Assembly (NCBI RefSeq): GCF_026343115.1
Contig: NZ_JAPEMC010000001.1
Location: 3,162,001 to 3,226,000 of the forward strand
Origin: Streptomyces sp. NBC_00102
GTDB lineage: Bacteria > Actinomycetota > Actinomycetes > Streptomycetales > Streptomycetaceae
Direction: 5' to 3'
Length of the DNA stretch: 64,000 nucleotides
Part shown: positions 16,525 through 24,738 of the stretch, piece after piece
Layout of the letters: the number at the start of each line of letters is the position of its first letter
How positions within the stretch are numbered: position 1 is the first letter of the stretch
Made by a program: the position numbers and the translations under genes
Notes under the pieces: generated by a model
Seen by the model: only the letters and a program-made list of their open reading frames with translations
Told to the model about the DNA's origin: nothing
The model's database searches: none

Positions 16525-17538
16525 TCAGCCGAAACGGGACTCCACCCAGGAGTCGCTGTAGATCGTGTCGAGGTAGCGGTCGCCCCCGTCGGGGAGGATC
16601 GCGACGCAGGTGGCACCCGGCGTGATCCAGGAGGAGGCGTCCAGCAGGGCGGCCACGACGGCTCCGGACGAACCGCCCGCGAGGATCGACTCCTTGCCCA
16701 GCAGGGCCCGGCAGCCGCGCACGCAGTCCAGGTCGGTCATCTTCACCACCCGGTCCGCGAGACCGGGTCGCAGCAGCGCCGGGACCACCGCCGCGCCGTG
16801 CCCGGGGATGGTCCGGCGGTGCCGGCGCTCCCAGGACTCGGGCGGGCCGAAGATCACGCTGCCCACCGCGTCCACCGCCACCACCTGGGTGGGCAGGCCC
16901 TCGGCGGCGATGTACTCGGCGCAGCCGCGCAGCGTGCCGGTGGTGCCGGCGGCCAGGAAGAGGTAGTCGGGAGCCTGCGGAAGCGCTTCGTGGATCTCGC
17001 GCATGGTGTGCTGGTGGGCGAGGGCGTTGTACTCGTTGCCGTACTGGTTGGGCCAGTAGGCGTCGGGCACGGTGCGCAGGAGTTCCCGCACCCGCCTGAT
17101 CCGGGACGGCAGGTACTCGCCGGTCTCCGCGTCGCGGTCCACGACCTCGACCGTCGCCCCGTACGCCCGCATGATCGCGGTGTTCTGGGCGGTGGTGCGC
17201 GGGTCGACGACGCAGATCAGGTCGAGCCGGTAGAAGTTGCAGAGCTGGGCCAGGGCGATGCCCAGGTTGCCGGAAGAGGACTCCACGACCGTGGAGATGC
17301 CCGGCATCAGCACCCCGGTGGACAGGGCGTGTTCGATCATGGAGCGGGCCGCGCGGTCCTTGATGGAGCCGCCCGGGTTGAACCGCTCGCACTTGCCGTA
17401 GACCTGGAAGAGCGTGGGCGGGAAGAGTCGGTCGAGGGCGACCAGTGGGGTGGAGCCGATCGTTGCGATGATGTCCGGATCGCGGGGACGGGCCGCCGTT
17501 GCGGCGCGGGTCGCCGCGGCGGAGGGGGCCACGGTCAT
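16525..17538 (-). CDS. SbnA-like PLP synthase (cysteine synthase fold; diaminopropionate pathway)
   Basis: A 337-residue fold-type II PLP enzyme with the cofactor Lys60 in NPGGSIKDRAA, the SSSGNLGIA loop and the phosphate-cup motif AAGTTGTLRG. Residues such as the long GSVIFGPPESWERRHRRTIPGHG segment are typical of SbnA/VioB-type beta-replacement enzymes rather than cysteine synthase. SbnA joins O-phosphoserine and glutamate to give the SbnB substrate. Its ATG overlaps the lantibiotic-dehydratase-like stop by 4 bp. The pair is a recognised signature of L-2,3-diaminopropionate. Confidence 0.87.
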   Translation of the reverse strand: MTVAPSAAATRAATAARPRDPDIIATIGSTPLVALDRLFPPTLFQVYGKCERFNPGGSIKDRAARSMIEHALSTGVLMPGISTVVESSSGNLGIALAQLCNFYRLDLICVVDPRTTAQNTAIMRAYGATVEVVDRDAETGEYLPSRIRRVRELLRTVPDAYWPNQYGNEYNALAHQHTMREIHEALPQAPDYLFLAAGTTGTLRGCAEYIAAEGLPTQVVAVDAVGSVIFGPPESWERRHRRTIPGHGAAVVPALLRPGLADRVVKMTDLDCVRGCRALLGKESILAGGSSGAVVAALLDASSWITPGATCVAILPDGGDRYLDTIYSDSWVESRFG

Positions 17539-19838
17539 TCCGGTACCTTTCTGCTGATCTGGAGCCGGAGTTCACTGACGTAGCGCTCGCCGTCGGCCCC
17601 CGTGAGCCAGGAGTCCCGGGGGTGCGGCAGCGGCTCGCTGAGGATCACGGTCGCGTCCGCGTCGAGGCGCCGGGTGCGGCGGACGAGGTTGGCGAAGGAG
17701 AGCACGAGGGTGGGACTGGTGAAGTCGACCAGGGACGGCTTCGTCTCCTGCGGGAACTTCACGAAGGCCTGGTCGGGCAGCCCGCTCGCGCGCAGCCACC
17801 GCCGTACGGCCAGGTAGTCGCCCGCTCTGTCGGGCTTGACGGCGAGCGGGATCTCCCCGGCCGGCACCCGCCAGGTCTCCCGGAACAGGACGAGCCCGTC
17901 GAGGCTGACGCGGGGGGCGTGCGGCCGGTCGAGCCCGATCTTGAAGGCGTCCGCGGCGATGATGGACACCGGGACGGCGAGCAGTTCGGCCATGCTCCAC
18001 CCGCGGCCGTCGGGGGTGGTGGCGGTGACCGTGCCGTCCCGCTCGGACAGGGTGATCGCGGTGGCCGGGTCGATCCGGGACCGGTCGTCGAACGGCGCCC
18101 GGGTGAACCCGATGAGTCGGTCGCCCGCGCCGATGGGGGCGGGCACCATGCGGCCGCTGTTGCGCTTCCAGTCGACCGGGAGCAGCGGTACCAGGCGGGG
18201 CGCGCCGATCGCCGCGTTCACCTTGTCGCGCAGGGAGCCGGCGTCGCTGGTCCAGTCGAGGAACGGCAGGTCGCAGGTGGCGAGGCAGGCGTGCAGCTCG
18301 CCGAGGACGACGGTCGGGTCCCCGTCCGCCTCCTGGACCACCTGGAGGTCGGGGCTGTGCAGGGCGAGATGGGGCGAGCGGACCGGACCGGTGGCGAAGA
18401 CGGCGCGCGCCCGCCGCTCGATGTCGTCCACCCGCAGCGCGACCGGCTGGACGCCGGCCGGATCGAGATCGAGGACCTCGCGCCACTTGCGGGCGAGTTC
18501 CCTCGTCGCGGTGTGCACGGGCCGGGCGCCTTCGCCGCCCCAGAACAGGCCGAGCACCTGTGTCCACACGTCGGCGAGGGTGACGGGCGACCTCCGCGGC
18601 GCGGCGGCCCGGACGAAACCGGCCACCTCCGCCTCGACGAGCTCCACCAGTCGGTTGCCGAACCAGTCCGCCGCGTCGGCCACCAGGGCGAGCGGGCGGG
18701 CGATCCCGTCGAGGAAGCCGGTGCCGACCTCGACCTGGCAGTCCCGCACCGCGTCCTGGTAGCAGAGAGTGCGGCCCGCGTACGCCTTGCCCTCGTCGCG
18801 GGAGGCGTCGAGGCCGGTGATCTTGACGAAGTACGCGTCCAACTCGTCCAGCCGGGCAGCGAGCTGATCGGGATCGGTGGCGGCGTCGATGGCGTCGCGG
18901 TGCCGGTCGAGTCCGGTGAGGACCGTCTCGAAGCGGACGAACAGCTCGGGGTCGGCGACGGCGGCGACCCGCCGTCGCAGGACCCGCTCGGCCCGCACGT
19001 CGACCGGGATGTTGGCGTCCCAGGTCAGCACGCGCTGCTTGAGGAGCCGGGTGAGGATCTTCTCGACGCGTGGCCGTGCGCCCTCGGTGTCCCAGCCGTC
19101 CTCCCGTACGAGGGCCTCGACGATCGCGGCACCGTTGCGCTCCCCGTCCGCGTGGCCGAGGACCTGCCGGTCCTCCGGGCGCAGCCGCGTCACGCGTCCG
19201 CCCGGCAGCAGCAGCCGGTCACCGTCGAGGTGGACGTCGGGGCGGGGCAGCGGCGGGAACCACCAGCGTGCACCGGGCTGGGCGGTCATCCAGTCCGCGA
19301 CGGCGGCCAGCGCCCAGCGTTCGAAGTACGTACGGCTGCGCGCCACCAGCCGCTCGCCGTGGTCCACCGCGAGGCCCCCGGGCGCCCGCCCGACGGACAT
19401 CCAGGCGGCCGGACCGAAGAAGCCGATGGTCTCGGCCTTGGCGCAGTAGCGCAGCCAGTACATGGCGAGGGTGCGCTCCCGCTGCTTGCGCTTGGACTCC
19501 TTGCCCGTGCCGGCGGCGAGCGCGTCGAGCACGCGGTAGACGGTGCGGTTCTGCCAGGCGATGGCCGTGCGGACCTTCTCGTCACCGGCGAGTGCGGCCA
19601 GGCGGTGCGTTTCGGCCGCGCTGTCGGCGAGGTAGGCGACGGTGAAGGCGTCCTGGTCCCCGCGGTCGGCCGCGGCGGCCGCCGCCGGCCCGCCGAGCAG
19701 GTCGAGTCCGGAGGCGGGGAAGCCTGCACTGCGCAGCAGCCCGACGCCCCACATGTGCCACTCGCTGTCGCCGAGGCGCCGGGTGGGCCGGAAGTCGGCC
19801 CAGTCGTGCTCGCGCAGCGCTTCACGGGTGCTGGTCAC
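17535..19838 (-). CDS. Stand-alone lantibiotic dehydratase-like (LanB) protein
   Basis: A 767-residue protein resembling the N-terminal (tRNA-dependent transfer) part of LanB enzymes. The WLRYCAKAETIGFFGP core is at about 126-143, RTLCYQDAVRDCQVEVG is mid-protein, and the C-terminal third carries PRVSLDGLVLFRETWR, FVKFPQETKPSLVDF and a closing SELRLQI. True LanB proteins transfer glutamate from tRNA to Ser/Thr of a peptide; PEARL relatives add amino acids to peptide ends. I find no precursor-peptide gene nearby, so the acceptor may be a carrier-bound or free small molecule. The GTG at 19838 overlaps the aminotransferase stop; the frame stays open far upstream but only as a shadow of that gene. 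Confidence 0.75.
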   Translation of the reverse strand: MTSTREALREHDWADFRPTRRLGDSEWHMWGVGLLRSAGFPASGLDLLGGPAAAAAADRGDQDAFTVAYLADSAAETHRLAALAGDEKVRTAIAWQNRTVYRVLDALAAGTGKESKRKQRERTLAMYWLRYCAKAETIGFFGPAAWMSVGRAPGGLAVDHGERLVARSRTYFERWALAAVADWMTAQPGARWWFPPLPRPDVHLDGDRLLLPGGRVTRLRPEDRQVLGHADGERNGAAIVEALVREDGWDTEGARPRVEKILTRLLKQRVLTWDANIPVDVRAERVLRRRVAAVADPELFVRFETVLTGLDRHRDAIDAATDPDQLAARLDELDAYFVKITGLDASRDEGKAYAGRTLCYQDAVRDCQVEVGTGFLDGIARPLALVADAADWFGNRLVELVEAEVAGFVRAAAPRRSPVTLADVWTQVLGLFWGGEGARPVHTATRELARKWREVLDLDPAGVQPVALRVDDIERRARAVFATGPVRSPHLALHSPDLQVVQEADGDPTVVLGELHACLATCDLPFLDWTSDAGSLRDKVNAAIGAPRLVPLLPVDWKRNSGRMVPAPIGAGDRLIGFTRAPFDDRSRIDPATAITLSERDGTVTATTPDGRGWSMAELLAVPVSIIAADAFKIGLDRPHAPRVSLDGLVLFRETWRVPAGEIPLAVKPDRAGDYLAVRRWLRASGLPDQAFVKFPQETKPSLVDFTSPTLVLSFANLVRRTRRLDADATVILSEPLPHPRDSWLTGADGERYVSELRLQISRKVPE

Positions 19839-21073
19839 GCGGCCCGCCTCCCGAGGTCCACGTCGGCGTCCGCGTCGGAGTGCCCGTCGGTGCCGGTGCC
19901 GGCGTCCGCGCCTCTCAGCGCGGCCGCGAGCCGGGCGACCCCCTCGGGGATGCGCTTGCGCGGGACGTTGCTGAAGCAGAGCCGCAGCGCGTCGCCGCAC
20001 TCCCCGTCGAGCCCGAAGTGGCTGCCGGGGACGTAGGAGACGCCCTGTTCGGCCGCGGCGCGCGCGAAGCGGCCGGTGTCGGCGCCGCCCTCGTGCCGCA
20101 GCCACAGGTAGAAGCCGCCGTCCGGCCGCTGCCACCGCCAGGGGCCGTCGGTCCCCAGCTGCTCGTCCAGCGCGTCGGCCATCAGGCCGCACCGCTCCCG
20201 GTAGCGCTCGCGGTAGGCGTCGATCAGGCTGTCCCAGCCACCGCGGGCGTGGAACGCGGCGAGCGCGGCCTGGGCGAACGCCGACGGCGACAGGGCCATC
20301 ACCTCGGTCGTACGGCGCAGCCGCTCCGCGACCTGCTCGGGGGCGGCGATCCAGCCGCAGCGCAGTCCCGGCGCGAAGACCTTGGAGAAGGTGCCGAGGT
20401 AGACGACGTTCGAAGGGTCGATGCCCTGGAGGGTCTGGACCGTGCCGCCGTCGAAGCCGAGCAGCCCGTAGGGGTTGTCCTCGACGATCAGCAGGTCCAG
20501 TTCCCGTGCGGCGTCCACCAGTTGGTGGCGTCGCTCGACGGACAGGGTGGCGCCGGTGGGGTTCTGGAAGGTCGGGTTGCAGTACAGCATCCGTACCCGC
20601 TGCCCGTCGGCCCGCAGCCGGGCCACGGTCGCCCGCAGCGCCAGCGGGTCGAGCCCTTCGGCGTCCTCGGGGGCCCCGTGCAGGCGCAGTCCCGCCGTAC
20701 GGAAGGCGGTGGCCGCTCCCGGGTAGGCGGGGGTCTGGCACAGTACGGTCTCCCCCGGTGCGGCGAGGCCGAGGCCGAGGGCCAGCAGTCCCATCTGGGA
20801 TCCGGCGGTCGGCACCAGGTTCGCGGCGTCGGTGCTGCCGCCCTCGCGGGCCATCAGGTCGGTGATGGCGGGGACGAGGGCCTTGGCCACGTGCGGGGTG
20901 CTGTACTGGAGCGCGATCCGGCCGCCGATCCGGGTCAGCCGGGCGAACTGCTCGGAGAGTTCCTTCAGGGGCAGCAGGTCGAGGTCCGGCAGGCCGCCGG
21001 CGAACGAGATCAGATCACCGCCCCGTTCGAAGAGCTGCGGCATCTCGGCCGCGGGTCTTATGTCGGTCCACAT
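19835..21073 (-). CDS. PLP-dependent aminotransferase (fold type I, MocR/2-aminoadipate type, no DNA-binding domain)
   Basis: A 412-residue class I/II aminotransferase. It has the N-terminal FAGGLPD segment, the NPTFQNPTG substrate/PLP loop (about 166-174), EDNPYG with the cofactor Asp, and the Schiff-base Lys231 in GTFSKVFAPGLRCGW. The ATG at 21073 starts 5 bp after the small carrier-protein stop; ATA and AGA, both very rare in Streptomyces, are codons 5 and 6. It has an unusual Asp-rich C-terminal tail (GTGTDGHSDADADVD). It could make or use an amino acid that feeds the ligase/carrier pair. The substrate is unknown. Confidence 0.85.
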   Translation of the reverse strand: MWTDIRPAAEMPQLFERGGDLISFAGGLPDLDLLPLKELSEQFARLTRIGGRIALQYSTPHVAKALVPAITDLMAREGGSTDAANLVPTAGSQMGLLALGLGLAAPGETVLCQTPAYPGAATAFRTAGLRLHGAPEDAEGLDPLALRATVARLRADGQRVRMLYCNPTFQNPTGATLSVERRHQLVDAARELDLLIVEDNPYGLLGFDGGTVQTLQGIDPSNVVYLGTFSKVFAPGLRCGWIAAPEQVAERLRRTTEVMALSPSAFAQAALAAFHARGGWDSLIDAYRERYRERCGLMADALDEQLGTDGPWRWQRPDGGFYLWLRHEGGADTGRFARAAAEQGVSYVPGSHFGLDGECGDALRLCFSNVPRKRIPEGVARLAAALRGADAGTGTDGHSDADADVDLGRRAA

Positions 21074-21078
21074 GACGG

Positions 21079-21333
21079 TCAGCTCCCCGACAGCGCGTGC
21101 GCGCCGCTCGCCAGCTGCTCGTGCACGAGCCTCAGCAGGCCGGCCGACGAGGTGAGCGAGAGGTCGGCGAGCGCGTCGGGGTCCAGCTCGATGCCGAACC
21201 TGTCCTCGACGGCCATGATCAGGGCGACGGTGTGGAGCGAGTCCACGCCGAGGTCCACGAGCGGCACTTCGGAGCTGGTGACCTGCACGGCGCATATCTC
21301 CTCTACGAGCTGGTCAAACTGCGACTGGTCCAT
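21079..21333 (-). CDS. Small carrier protein paired with the acyl-AMP ligase
   Basis: An 84-residue carrier protein with Ser32 in DLGVDSLHTVALIM. It overlaps the ligase gene by 20 bp, the usual arrangement for a dedicated A-domain and carrier pair. It differs in sequence and neighbours from the PKS ACP at 14361-14657, so it probably holds the starter or an amino/acyl building block rather than the growing chain. Confidence 0.88.
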   Translation of the reverse strand: MDQSQFDQLVEEICAVQVTSSEVPLVDLGVDSLHTVALIMAVEDRFGIELDPDALADLSLTSSAGLLRLVHEQLASGAHALSGS

Positions 21334-22858
21334 GGGAGCTCCCTGTGAGTGCGGCGGGGACGGGGGTGACGGCCGTGGCGACGGCCTCGGCGGGGGCGGC
21401 GGCGCCGGCCCGGAGCAACTGGGCGACGGCCACGCGGTCGGGTTTGCCGTTGGCGGTCAGCGGCACGGTGTCGAGCGGGACGATCCCGTCGGGAAGGCGG
21501 GCGTGGTCCAGAAGGCGGGTGAGAGCGGCGCGGACCTCCTGCAGGGTGAGATCCGTCTGCACGGCGAGCAGGAACGGAGCGTCCTCGTCGGCGGGGCGCG
21601 GGGCGACGGCGGCGTACACGCCGGGTACGCGCTCGGCGGCGAGTTCGATCTCCGACAGGCCCATCCGCACGCCGCGCCGTTTGATCACGTCGTCGTCGCG
21701 GCCGACGAAGTACAGCAGGCCGTCGGCGTCGATCCGGCCCTGGTCACCGGTGTGGAGCTCCAGGGAGCCGTCGGCCAGGCGCACGTACCGGCTCTGCCGC
21801 TCCAGCGGGACTCCCCAGTACCCGGCCATGACGGTCTCGCCCCGGACGACGATCTCGCCCACCTCGCCCGGCGGCAGGGTCCGCCCGTCCGGCCCGACCG
21901 TCCGTACCCGGAGACCGGGGATGGCTCGGCCCACCGAGTCGGGATGACGCTCGTAGAGCGCCGGGTCCAGGACCGAGATGCGCTTGCACTCGGTCATCCC
22001 GTACATCGAGGCGAAGACGGAGCCCGGGAAGGCGTCGAGCAGTTCGCGCATCACGGTCGGGCTGGGCCGGGCACCGGTGTTGGTGAACAGCCGGACCTTG
22101 GTGGCGCGGCGCAGCTTCTTCTGGAGCAGCCCGAGGATCTGCGCGAGGGAGGGCACCAGCGGGACGACGGTGACCCCGTGGCGCTCGATCACCCGGATCA
22201 GTCCGAGGTCGCCCCCGCGGTCGGTGAGCACCAGGGTCGAACCGGTCAGCGTGCACAGCAGGGCCTGGTACAGGCCGTAGTCGAAGGAGAGCGGCAGTCT
22301 GCACAGCACCACGTCGTCGGCGCGGTAGCCGAGGGCGGCGTCGACGGCGCGGACCGCGGCGAGGATCTGCCGGTGCGGGCAGACGACGCCCTTGGGACGG
22401 CCGGTGGTGCCGGAGGTGTAGATCAGCAGGGCGACCGCGTCGTCCGCGACCTCGGCAGTGGTGTGGTCGGCGGGCGTGTGCCCGATCTCCCGTACGGCCC
22501 GCTCCACCTCCACGGTCGACCGGGCGGCGGCACCCGCGGTGGGCGGGCAGACGGCGAGAGCGGCCGTGCAGTCCCGCACGATGTGGTCGATCTGGTGGTC
22601 CGTGAGGTCGGGGTGGACCGGCACGAACACCGCTCCGATACGGAACGAGGCCCACAGGAGGGCGAGGAAGGTGCGGTCGCCGCCGCCGGCGTAGACCACG
22701 CGGTCCCCCGCGCCCACTCCCTGGCCGCGCAGCCAGCCGGCCGCCCGGTCGGTCTCGGTGCCCAGCTCCGCGTAGGTCAGCGGTCCTGCGGCGTCGACGA
22801 GGGCGAGGTGCCCGGGGCGCTCGGCGCGGGCGTGTGCGAACAGCTCAGACACCGGCAT
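21314..22858 (-). CDS. Acyl/aminoacyl-AMP ligase
   Basis: A 514-residue ANL-family enzyme with the P-loop LIYTSGTTGRPKGVV, the core YGMTECKRIS, the hinge-region TGDQGRIDADGLLYFVGRDDDVIKRRG and the catalytic Lys in TANGKPDR. It should activate a carboxylic acid with ATP and load the carrier protein encoded next to it. The ATG at 22858 overlaps the MAT stop by 14 bp; a GTG six bases further in is possible. I did not derive substrate specificity. About 20 residues after the catalytic Lys are a low-complexity Ala/Val tail. Confidence 0.88.
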   Translation of the reverse strand: MPVSELFAHARAERPGHLALVDAAGPLTYAELGTETDRAAGWLRGQGVGAGDRVVYAGGGDRTFLALLWASFRIGAVFVPVHPDLTDHQIDHIVRDCTAALAVCPPTAGAAARSTVEVERAVREIGHTPADHTTAEVADDAVALLIYTSGTTGRPKGVVCPHRQILAAVRAVDAALGYRADDVVLCRLPLSFDYGLYQALLCTLTGSTLVLTDRGGDLGLIRVIERHGVTVVPLVPSLAQILGLLQKKLRRATKVRLFTNTGARPSPTVMRELLDAFPGSVFASMYGMTECKRISVLDPALYERHPDSVGRAIPGLRVRTVGPDGRTLPPGEVGEIVVRGETVMAGYWGVPLERQSRYVRLADGSLELHTGDQGRIDADGLLYFVGRDDDVIKRRGVRMGLSEIELAAERVPGVYAAVAPRPADEDAPFLLAVQTDLTLQEVRAALTRLLDHARLPDGIVPLDTVPLTANGKPDRVAVAQLLRAGAAAPAEAVATAVTPVPAALTGSSHGPVAV

Positions 22859-23795
22859 GGACGAGGTCCTCCTTCCAGGCACCCGCGGCACCGATCCGGG
22901 CCCGCACCTTGTCGAGGTCCCGGGGGGCGGTGACGCAGACGACGGCCAGCTCGGGCAGCTGGCGCTTGAGGATGCCCGCGAGGGTGCGGGCGGGCGGCAG
23001 ACAGACCGTCACCTCGGGTGCGATCCGGCCGAGCGACTCCAGGCAGAGGTCCCAGCGCACCGGCTTGACCACCTGCTCGACCAGGCGGCGGCGGATGTCG
23101 TCCGGTTCACGGACGACCGAACCGTCGGCGTTCGACAGGAGGGACCCGGTCGGCCGCCGGAACGGTGTCCGTTCCGCCGCCGCGGCGACGGCCCGGCGCG
23201 CGGACTCCATGTACGGGGTGTGGAAGGCGCCGGCGACCTGGAGCAGCTTGACCGTGGCGGAGGGCGGCGGGGCGGCGACGAGCCGTTCGAGGCCGTCCGT
23301 GGGTCCCGCCGCGACGATCTGGCCGGGGCCGTTGAACGTGGCCGCGTACAGGCCCAGTTCGCGGATGCGGCCGAGCACGTCGGCCTCCTCGCCGCCGACC
23401 ACGGCCGCCATCGAGGTGGGCACCTCCGCACAGGCCGCGGCCATCGCCCGGCCACGCACCGCGGCCAGCCGCACGGCGTCGGCGGGGGCGAGCGCTCCGG
23501 CGTACACCGCCGCGGTCAGCTCCCCGACCGAGTGCCCGGCAGCCACCAGGGGCCCGTCCGGCTCGGCCGTGGCGAGCGCCTCGTGGGCGAGGAGCCCGGC
23601 GGCGACCAGCAGCGGCTGGGTGTTCTCGGTACGGGCGATCTCCGCGGCCGGCGCCTTGCCGCCGAGGTGCACGAGGTCCACATCGGCGGCCTCGGACCAG
23701 TCGCGCAGGCGCTCGGCGTGCACCGGGTCGCGCAGCCAGCCGGCCAGCATGCCCGGGGTCTGGGAGCCCTGTCCCGGCACAACGAATGCGTACAT
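22845..23795 (-). CDS. FabD-type malonyl-CoA:ACP transacylase
   Basis: A 316-residue acyltransferase starting VVPGQGSQTPGM, with the nucleophile Ser89 in GHSVGEL and the catalytic His in GAFHTPYM near residue 192. It would supply malonyl units to the PKS ACP. The ATG at 23795 has an AAGGAG site about 10 bp upstream. A cluster-dedicated transacylase is unusual for aromatic type II systems, which usually borrow FabD, but is seen in reducing type II clusters. Confidence 0.9.
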   Translation of the reverse strand: MYAFVVPGQGSQTPGMLAGWLRDPVHAERLRDWSEAADVDLVHLGGKAPAAEIARTENTQPLLVAAGLLAHEALATAEPDGPLVAAGHSVGELTAAVYAGALAPADAVRLAAVRGRAMAAACAEVPTSMAAVVGGEEADVLGRIRELGLYAATFNGPGQIVAAGPTDGLERLVAAPPPSATVKLLQVAGAFHTPYMESARRAVAAAAERTPFRRPTGSLLSNADGSVVREPDDIRRRLVEQVVKPVRWDLCLESLGRIAPEVTVCLPPARTLAGILKRQLPELAVVCVTAPRDLDKVRARIGAAGAWKEDLVHAGV

Positions 23796-23946
23796 GAGTT
23801 CGAATCTCCTTTCGTAGGGGTGTCGATGACCGGAGCGGGGCCCGGCGTCGGAGGCGGAAAGGGGCGTGAAAGGCGCAAAAGGGCGTGAAAGGCTCGTGAA
23901 GGGGCTTGTGGAGGAGAGGAACGAGCGGTGCGGGGCGGCGCCGGCC

Positions 23947-24738
23947 TCAGTTGCGGCCGGTGCTCTTGCGGAAGCGGCGGATACCCATGAAGGCGAAGGC
24001 CGCGAACCAGGCGACGGTGTTGACCACAGCCATCGCGAGGCTGGAGTGCTCACCGCTGAAGGAGTAGCCCTCGGTCAGGCTGTAGCGGGCGAGTGTGGAG
24101 ACGCCGAACATCGGCGAGTAGCGGGAGATCTCCAGCATGGTGCCGGAGAGCGGGATGAAGAGATTGCCGAGGAAGGCGAGCGCGGTCATGGTCAGACCCG
24201 GCATGTGCATCACGGTGTCGGGCTTGAGAGCGAGCCCCAGCGTGATGCCGAGGGCGGCGAAGACGGCCGCGCCGAGCCACGCCACCAGCAGGGACGTCAC
24301 CCACACCGTGGCCGTGGCCTCCACCCCGGTGAACACACCGAGCACACCCACGACGGCCACCGGCACCGCCGCCATGATCACGGAGGACAGCACCTTGACG
24401 AAGAGGTAACCGGGAGGGGCGAGCGGGCTGAGCGCCATGGTGCGCATCCAGCCGGACGCCTTCTCCACGGAGATGGTGGCCGCCGAGCTGACCGCCGCGG
24501 TCGCCGCTCCGTACACGGCGATGCCGGTCATCATCCAGGCCGCGAAATTGCCGTGCGGGAGGGTGGCGCCGTCGGGTTCGGTACGGAAGAGCGCCAGGTA
24601 GAGGACGGCCGGCAGGAGCAGCGTGAAGATCGTGGTCTGCCGGTTGAAGCGGCGGCGCAGTTCGTAGCCGATGAAGACGGAGTTGACTCCGCTGAACGGC
24701 GAGGTCCGCACCTCGTGGGTGGCTGACGCGGCGCTCAT
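23947..24738 (-). CDS. ABC-2 type transporter permease
   Basis: A 263-residue membrane protein with six predicted helices and the ABC-2 conserved segment after the second helix (SVEKASGWMRTMALSPLAPPGYLFVKVLSS). It pairs with the ATPase gene upstream (4-bp ATGA overlap) to form a DrrAB-like exporter. Probable role: export of, or immunity to, the product. A 151-bp spacer with repeated GGGCGTGAAAGGC words separates it from the MAT gene. Confidence 0.9.
   Translation of the reverse strand: MSAASATHEVRTSPFSGVNSVFIGYELRRRFNRQTTIFTLLLPAVLYLALFRTEPDGATLPHGNFAAWMMTGIAVYGAATAAVSSAATISVEKASGWMRTMALSPLAPPGYLFVKVLSSVIMAAVPVAVVGVLGVFTGVEATATVWVTSLLVAWLGAAVFAALGITLGLALKPDTVMHMPGLTMTALAFLGNLFIPLSGTMLEISRYSPMFGVSTLARYSLTEGYSFSGEHSSLAMAVVNTVAWFAAFAFMGIRRFRKSTGRN

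Noticed and set aside
19839..20741. N-terminal extension of the LanB-like gene to 20741
   Set aside because: The extra 300 residues are an Arg/Pro-rich shadow of the aminotransferase gene. The GTG at 19838 overlaps its stop in the usual way.
23796..23946. Possible RiPP precursor gene for the LanB-like protein
   Set aside because: I checked this and the other operon gaps (16471-16524, 13725-13842). No short frame with leader/core character and a ribosome site is visible.
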